From: Aquimarina sp. RZ0
Lineage (GTDB): Bacteria; Bacteroidota; Bacteroidia; Flavobacteriales; Flavobacteriaceae
Length of the DNA: 64,000 nucleotides
Reading direction: 5' to 3'
Assembly: GCF_008370685.1 (NCBI RefSeq)
Contig: NZ_VTZU01000018.1
Coordinates: forward strand, 32,189 to 96,188
In this document: in pieces, positions 61,901 through 64,000 of the stretch
Numbering within the stretch: position 1 is the first letter of the stretch
Layout: every line of letters starts with the position of its first letter
Notes under the pieces: model-generated
Database searches by the model: none
What the model saw: the letters and a program-made list of their open reading frames with translations, nothing else
Told to the model about the DNA's origin: nothing
Translations under genes and position numbers: made by a program

Positions 61901-64000
61901 TGCAACCAGGAGTTTTAGATAGTGCCTTACAGAGTTGTTTAGGTCTTAGCCTTAATGATTCAGAGATTAGTTTGAGTTTACCTTTTAGTATAAAAGAAGT
62001 TACAATTTATGGAGAAGTTAGCCAGGCATCCTGGTGTTATGTTCGTAAAGGTTCTGCTGGTTTTTCTGGTAATATATTGAGTTATGATATTGATTTATTA
62101 TCAGCATCTGGGGATGTTTTGTTACGGATGAAAGATTTTGTGACGCTTCCCTTGGATGGTTTTCCGGATCAGGGCGTTGCTGTTTCAACTACTTCTGGGA
62201 CTGATGCAGTAGATACCGGACTTCATTTATATGGTAATTCGTGGGAGGATCAGGAATTGGATTCAGTTTTAGATTCGGGAGTTATAGCTCATTTGGTTAT
62301 TCTTTCAGGAGGTTCTGTTAGTTTATCAGATAAGCTTAGGGAATCTTTAGAGTGTGCTGTTTTTACAGTTGATGAGTCAGATGAATTATCATATTATCAA
62401 AAAATTCAAGAGATACTCAAGCCTTTCTTACTAACAAAAAGAGATACTCAGGTTATCGTTTTATATCGTAATTCGGAGTATTTGGATTACAGTTTTATTA
62501 CCGGTTTATTACGAACTGCAGTTCAGGAGAATCCTAAGCTACAAGGAAAGACAATCGGACTGGATAGTTTATCGATAAAAGAATTAGATGAGTTGTTAAG
62601 CACTCTTCATTCGGAGTTTTCTGATGTAAGTAAGGAGGTTCGTTATTTAGATACTGTTCGTCAGGTTCGTCGTTTAACACCATTAGCTTCATTAGAAGGT
62701 TCTTCAAAGGATGCGCTAGTTAAACAAGGCGGTGTTTATCTGATTACAGGAGGTTGTGGAGGCTTAGGACGTATTTTTGCTTCCCACCTTTCAGCTACCA
62801 GTGGTACTCAACTGATTTTAGCAGGCAGACGTAAAGAGAGTAGTTTGAGTGCTTCAGAGTTAGCATCGCTTAGGGCTGTTTATTATAGTTGTGATGTAAG
62901 TGATAAAGACTCGGTTTTTAGGATGATATCCGACTTGAAGGATACCTATGGTACGCTGGATGGTATTATTCACAGTGCAGGAGTTCTTCGGGATGGTTTT
63001 TTATTGAACAAGGCAGAGGAAGAAGCTTTTTCAGTACTTTCTCCTAAGATTTTAGGGACACGATACCTTGATGAGGCGAGTAAGGACCTGGATTTGGATT
63101 TTATGCTGTACTTCAGTAGTATAGCAGGAGTTATAGGTAATATAGGTCAGTCAGATTATTCGAGTGGTAATGCCTGGATGGATCGATATGCTGTTTATCG
63201 TAATGATCTTGTATCAAAAGGGAAGCGAAAAGGTATTAGTTTGAGTATCAACTGGCCTTTATGGTCAGAAGGCGGCATGAGTATAGATGCAGAGCTGTCT
63301 CATCAATTAGCATCCAGGACAGGTTTAGTTTCCTTACCTACTAGAGAAGGTATCATAGCATTTGATGGTCTATTATCAGGAGGTTTTTCTCAAGGAGTTG
63401 TTCTTTACGGAGATAAGACTCGTTTTGAGGATGTACTGCTTGATAAAGTATCAGCTACTAGAGTAGTTTCAGATAAGGATTCTGCAGGAGTCACCGATCA
63501 GTTATTGAGAGCTACGATTGCATATATGAAGTCGATATTTTCGTCAGTTTTAAAACTTCCTTCAGAACGGATTGATCCAGAGGGTTCTTTTTCTCAATAC
63601 GGTATTGATTCTATTATGATTTCAAAGTTAACAAACCGTTTGAATGAAGATTTCGAGGATTTACCGGTTACCTTACTTTTTGAATATCAAACACTAGGTA
63701 GTTTATCGGCTTACCTTGCAGAATCCTATACCAAACATTTGTTAGATCTTACTGGTTTGAATAGCGATAATGAGGCTGTAGTGCCATTTTTGGAGCAGAC
63801 AGCTTTTAGGGCAGATATTGATGCAGGCTTAAGTCGTAGGAAGCGCTCTACAGGTTCTTTAGAAAAAGGGATTTCTTCTATTGAAAGTTCTGTAAAAGAA
63901 GATATTGCAATTATCGGTATAAGTGGTCGATATCCAGGCGCAGCTACACTAGAAGATTTCTGGGAAAACCTGAAGCAGGGTAAGGATTGCATCACAGAGA
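52906..64000 (+). CDS. trans-AT polyketide synthase with AMP-ligase starter module (partial, runs off window)
   Basis: Open frame of 3698 residues to the window edge. AMP-ligase (~15-560, YTSGSTAKPKGVMLTH; FAAL-like AAPNFAFDYC); ACP (Ser626, GFDSIKY); KS1 (Cys867 in TACSSSL, EAHGTGTS, GHSESAAG); DH1 (His1345, HxxxGxxxxP); KR1 (GGMGGLG ~1795, Tyr1936); ACP (Ser2094); KS2 (Cys2366 in TMCSSSL); DH2 (His2847); KR2 (Tyr3418); ACP (Ser3569); KS3 begins at ~3664. No AT domain in either complete module, and typical post-KS linkers, so acyltransferases must act in trans. Both modules should leave a trans double bond: the KRs carry the B-type Asp (HSAGIIQD, HSAGVLRD) and the DH motifs are intact. The product is probably an aryl-capped polyene. 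Start overlaps the previous stop. Confidence 0.93.
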   Translation, partial: MTNNNSLKRPFTSLSFYKNLSKKSTDKKLFTFKDDNDNVTYLTGEMLVKKVMLMNSTLQNLLDPQDKAIIVLPQGLEYISSLLACLYANVIAIPTSVVSIEGGSDIAGKILPILKDADAKCIITDTSFRKLLEKNKALASVSILCVDEFETAIVALEKPRKSDPEDTALLLYTSGSTAKPKGVMLTHNNVWNQAKKGADQWGIQKESCIVSWMPQFHSFGLFFNVMSPLLRGTSSIILPPDSFVKNPYKWFEIISRYQATHIAAPNFAFDYCCASLDLIELEKISLNSLKAIICGGEPIRKETYENFIEKFKVLGLKSNIFCPHYGMSEAGSVVTKSADEEIGFLSLDIPNLEKGVIKIADHSSTSKSVLSCGKISEDDQILFVNPKTGSNCQPDEVGEIWIKCESVAKGYLNQHKETEKTFNGILKDSGETGFFRTGDLGFIKEKHLYIIGREKEVIIVNGKNYHPVDIEWVIKNKFPDLTLPICVFSCELDQQEKIIVVLETEVFSDSQYKNLSLEILNCVAEIYMLEIYEVNLVKKGTIPKTGSGKIQRKNSKKLYTQNKLSLLYNYKTGSGQEEEAMPVTFSNDFESNILKKLRNDIFSSVLGIEPKKLKNDVSFGELGFDSIKYIRVSKKIEEVFKIQFAPVMLFKHRTIDKLSQYLCTQIDRPKITDNQSGESKNAILKVKVEQEDTNIAVIGISCNFPGAATSPEAFWENIINKKDCISTIAQSRPQIIKDYQSLYGKSADFAPKWGGFIEDVDTFDAGFFGISPLEAESMDPQQRKILELTWKVIEDGGYDPKSLTDNDIGLFIGVHANDYAELISKRPSLIESYGAYTDSGLHMSMIPHRVSRWFNFHGPSEIINTACSSSLVAIHHAIESINKGECTMAIAGGINMIFSSRIYMASYKAGMLSKDGHCKTFDDSADGFVRSEGYGAVLLKPYKEALKDNDTIYGIIRGTAINHDGQSTSLRAPNLNAQKQLIKSAYDRAGIPAETISYLEAHGTGTSLGDPIEIQALKEAFEETGANSSTSFCGIGAVKTVIGHSESAAGIAGLIKVLLSMRAKTLPGILHFDKLNKYISLEETPFYVIDKTKEWKRLKDAKKQETPRRAGISSFGFGGGNAHVIVEEHITVKEQRSTNAGKVIIPFSAKNIERLRTSIEEFIEYLQKTSDKNLDLLNLSYTLQVGRNDMEERFVCLVQSIDELKEKLNLFIEGEKHIEDCWYGNTYRSKDIASQLGSDKDSQELIDKWFSKNKLSQIAQSWVQGATIEWHLLYKENKPYRVSLPTYPFAKTRYWIPDEDPVTAYSFNSETMGVIHPLLQQNTSDFTEQRFSTTFTGKEFFLSDHIVNGQQVLPGVIYLEMARASLENSYRLLEKANNGIKISNISWNHPVIVDKEPVQIHIALYIESNKRTDYEIYTENPEDHSETILHSQGSLIVENVDPILLDLNSIKTKCSITKIMAEEFYENFRKKGIDYGSSFTRVKEIYLGAGIALAELNVPTSEEGVLNQFVLHPGLLDAAFHASSVFMNDDEQYLALPYKIEEVEIHANCSSRMWAKIEHINHNSEQEEVNKFTIMLCDDDGNVCVNIKELSVVRVENNFGKNKSETEVNTLLFSPEWKEQPFSEKDNKVALDKRLLILIEPETSLLKQVSNELESEDIQSIVFNTEGQEIEERYTNYALKLFKELQSVINNNSNEKTCVQVIASVQKEQKTFRGLVGMLKTAFLEYPNCIVQFISIDSWKVVTTVLLDDNSNRPWETFIQYRGNKRYTFDWNVIQNSSYNKELWKTDGVYIITGGMGGLGILFAQEVIDNAENPIVILTGRSVLNTERKKKIQQLEREGATVEYKQTDITQMQEVYTLVQDVVERFGALNGIIHSAGIIQDNYIIKKTEAELKQVLGVKVQGSINLDKASEMIPLDFFIMFSSIAGSLGNAGQADYAAANSFMDNFAVYRNDLVTSQKRFGHTLSVNWPLWKGGGMQVGSDVEGLMKQNMGMLPMITSHGMASFYQAFTSGKSQIMVIEGYEEKIHSFIKEQTFNVALQKSLNKNMVMGSPGISPELLEEKAIQYFKKLLSSVIRLPVNEIDADSHMDKYGIDSIMIMQLTTRLEKVFGILPKTLFFEYKSIKTLTGYFLEDFNAELIILLELDKEEIETNTSNTSEAYRKQTKFEPVRSKRSRFTYEKTSKKENPLKKEDIAIIGLAGQYPDSQDIHKFWEVLKNGKDCITEIPKERWDASLYYDEDRNAEGKTYTKWGGFLKGVDQFDPLFFNISPREAEMMDPQERIFLQCVHKAIEDAGYSKESLMNTRTEDAEGKVGVFVGVMFQEYQLYGAQEQTKGNSLAISGNIGSIANRVSYFYNLHGPSMTVDTMCSSSLSAVHLACQSLSNSECEFAIAGGVNVSIHPNKYLLLAQGNFASSKGKCESFGEGGDGYVPGEGVGAVLLKPLSKAIEDGDHIYGIIKSTAINHGGKTNGYTVPNPNAQADVIDEALTNAEINPRTINYIEAHGTGTSLGDPIEIAGLTKVFKKYDVKDQFCAIGSVKSNIGHCESAAGMAGITKILMQMKHKQLVPSLHSKELNPNIDFTNSPFLVQQELTKWERVELIENGKAKEYPRRAGLSSFGAGGSNAHIIIEEYIPTEERNAEVIITKQNPAIILLSAKDDERLKEQVENLLKALKTQKFSDEDLLKIAYTLQVGRSVMEERMAMLVTSLSQLEDNLVTYLENKIHSENVYYGSINSDKSLAGVLGLDNDVKKIIASWIQKKKYEKILDLWVSGIDIDWQLLYEPGHVPSKISLPTYPFAKERYWVPFSESRLPIMRGTDYLHPLIHKNISNLGAQKFSSIFTGAELFLSDHLIKGGKIVPGVVYLELARAAGFLSLETSITQFRDVNWLHPIEVKGVPFELEVGIFKDSEGFGYEVYSGSGDSELIHSQGSMSTSVFLPPSPYDISALRSAFSSEKSGSSWYTIFKDLGIEYGASFQGVEHLYYSPEGCLSKIGLSRDSAYVLQPGVLDSALQSCLGLSLNDSEISLSLPFSIKEVTIYGEVSQASWCYVRKGSAGFSGNILSYDIDLLSASGDVLLRMKDFVTLPLDGFPDQGVAVSTTSGTDAVDTGLHLYGNSWEDQELDSVLDSGVIAHLVILSGGSVSLSDKLRESLECAVFTVDESDELSYYQKIQEILKPFLLTKRDTQVIVLYRNSEYLDYSFITGLLRTAVQENPKLQGKTIGLDSLSIKELDELLSTLHSEFSDVSKEVRYLDTVRQVRRLTPLASLEGSSKDALVKQGGVYLITGGCGGLGRIFASHLSATSGTQLILAGRRKESSLSASELASLRAVYYSCDVSDKDSVFRMISDLKDTYGTLDGIIHSAGVLRDGFLLNKAEEEAFSVLSPKILGTRYLDEASKDLDLDFMLYFSSIAGVIGNIGQSDYSSGNAWMDRYAVYRNDLVSKGKRKGISLSINWPLWSEGGMSIDAELSHQLASRTGLVSLPTREGIIAFDGLLSGGFSQGVVLYGDKTRFEDVLLDKVSATRVVSDKDSAGVTDQLLRATIAYMKSIFSSVLKLPSERIDPEGSFSQYGIDSIMISKLTNRLNEDFEDLPVTLLFEYQTLGSLSAYLAESYTKHLLDLTGLNSDNEAVVPFLEQTAFRADIDAGLSRRKRSTGSLEKGISSIESSVKEDIAIIGISGRYPGAATLEDFWENLKQGKDCITE

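Overview
The window comes from a low-GC marine-type member of the Bacteroidota, family Flavobacteriaceae, possibly Aquimarina or a close relative. The evidence is the gldKLMN block of the type IX secretion system (T9SS), C-terminal T9SS sorting domains on three predicted secreted proteins, the flavobacterial gene order miaB / sigma-54 activator / lptE / TPR protein / secG next to groES-groEL, promoter-like TAnnTTTG boxes, and few Shine-Dalgarno sites. The genus is an inference; the family-level placement is firm. No rRNA, tRNA or CRISPR array was seen.

Layout. 0.4-3.6 kb (minus): a DUF1800/DUF1501 pair, the second a T9SS cargo. 3.8-8.4 kb (plus): LD-carboxypeptidase, YraN, an aldo/keto reductase, a membrane-anchored AraC regulator and an NHL-type lipoprotein. 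8.4-9.6 kb: non-coding, with a strong hairpin and a diverged small inverted-repeat element. 9.7-17.8 kb: a tandem duplication of an 845-residue secreted beta-helix protein. A decayed 3' fragment of groEL lies between the copies, and the intact groEL lies convergent after the second copy. 17.8-23.7 kb (minus): groES, then the secG-TPR-lptE-sigma-54 activator-lipoprotein-miaB set. 23.9-36.6 kb: membrane protein, topA, an arginase-fold protein that has lost metal ligands, gldKLMN, an FAD oxidoreductase, DUF983 and an ABC-F ATPase. 36.8-43.7 kb: MarR regulator, a three-gene RND efflux operon and a small CPxCG protein. 44-49.5 kb: a gene broken by a mobile element, a hipBA toxin-antitoxin pair with three operator-like sites, a Crp-like regulator, a peroxiredoxin and an SDR enzyme. 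49.5-64 kb: a gene-poor stretch, a NusG-like antiterminator, a chorismate lyase-like gene, and the start of a giant trans-AT polyketide synthase that runs off the window.

Two things stand out. First, a 160-bp non-autonomous inverted-repeat element (MITE-like) is present as two identical full copies, one identical copy cut by the window start, and one diverged copy. Complete copies are flanked by 3-bp TNA target duplications, and one has split a secreted-protein gene. Second, the polyketide locus has the same logic as the mycobacterial p-hydroxybenzoate starter route (chorismate lyase, then AMP-ligase plus carrier protein, then PKS). Here the ligase and carrier are fused to a trans-AT PKS with KS-DH-KR-ACP modules that should build an aryl-capped polyene.

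How the genes fit together: GldKLMN would export the T9SS cargos in the window (the DUF1501 protein and both beta-helix proteins). The NusG paralog probably allows read-through of the very long PKS transcript. HipB probably represses its own operon.
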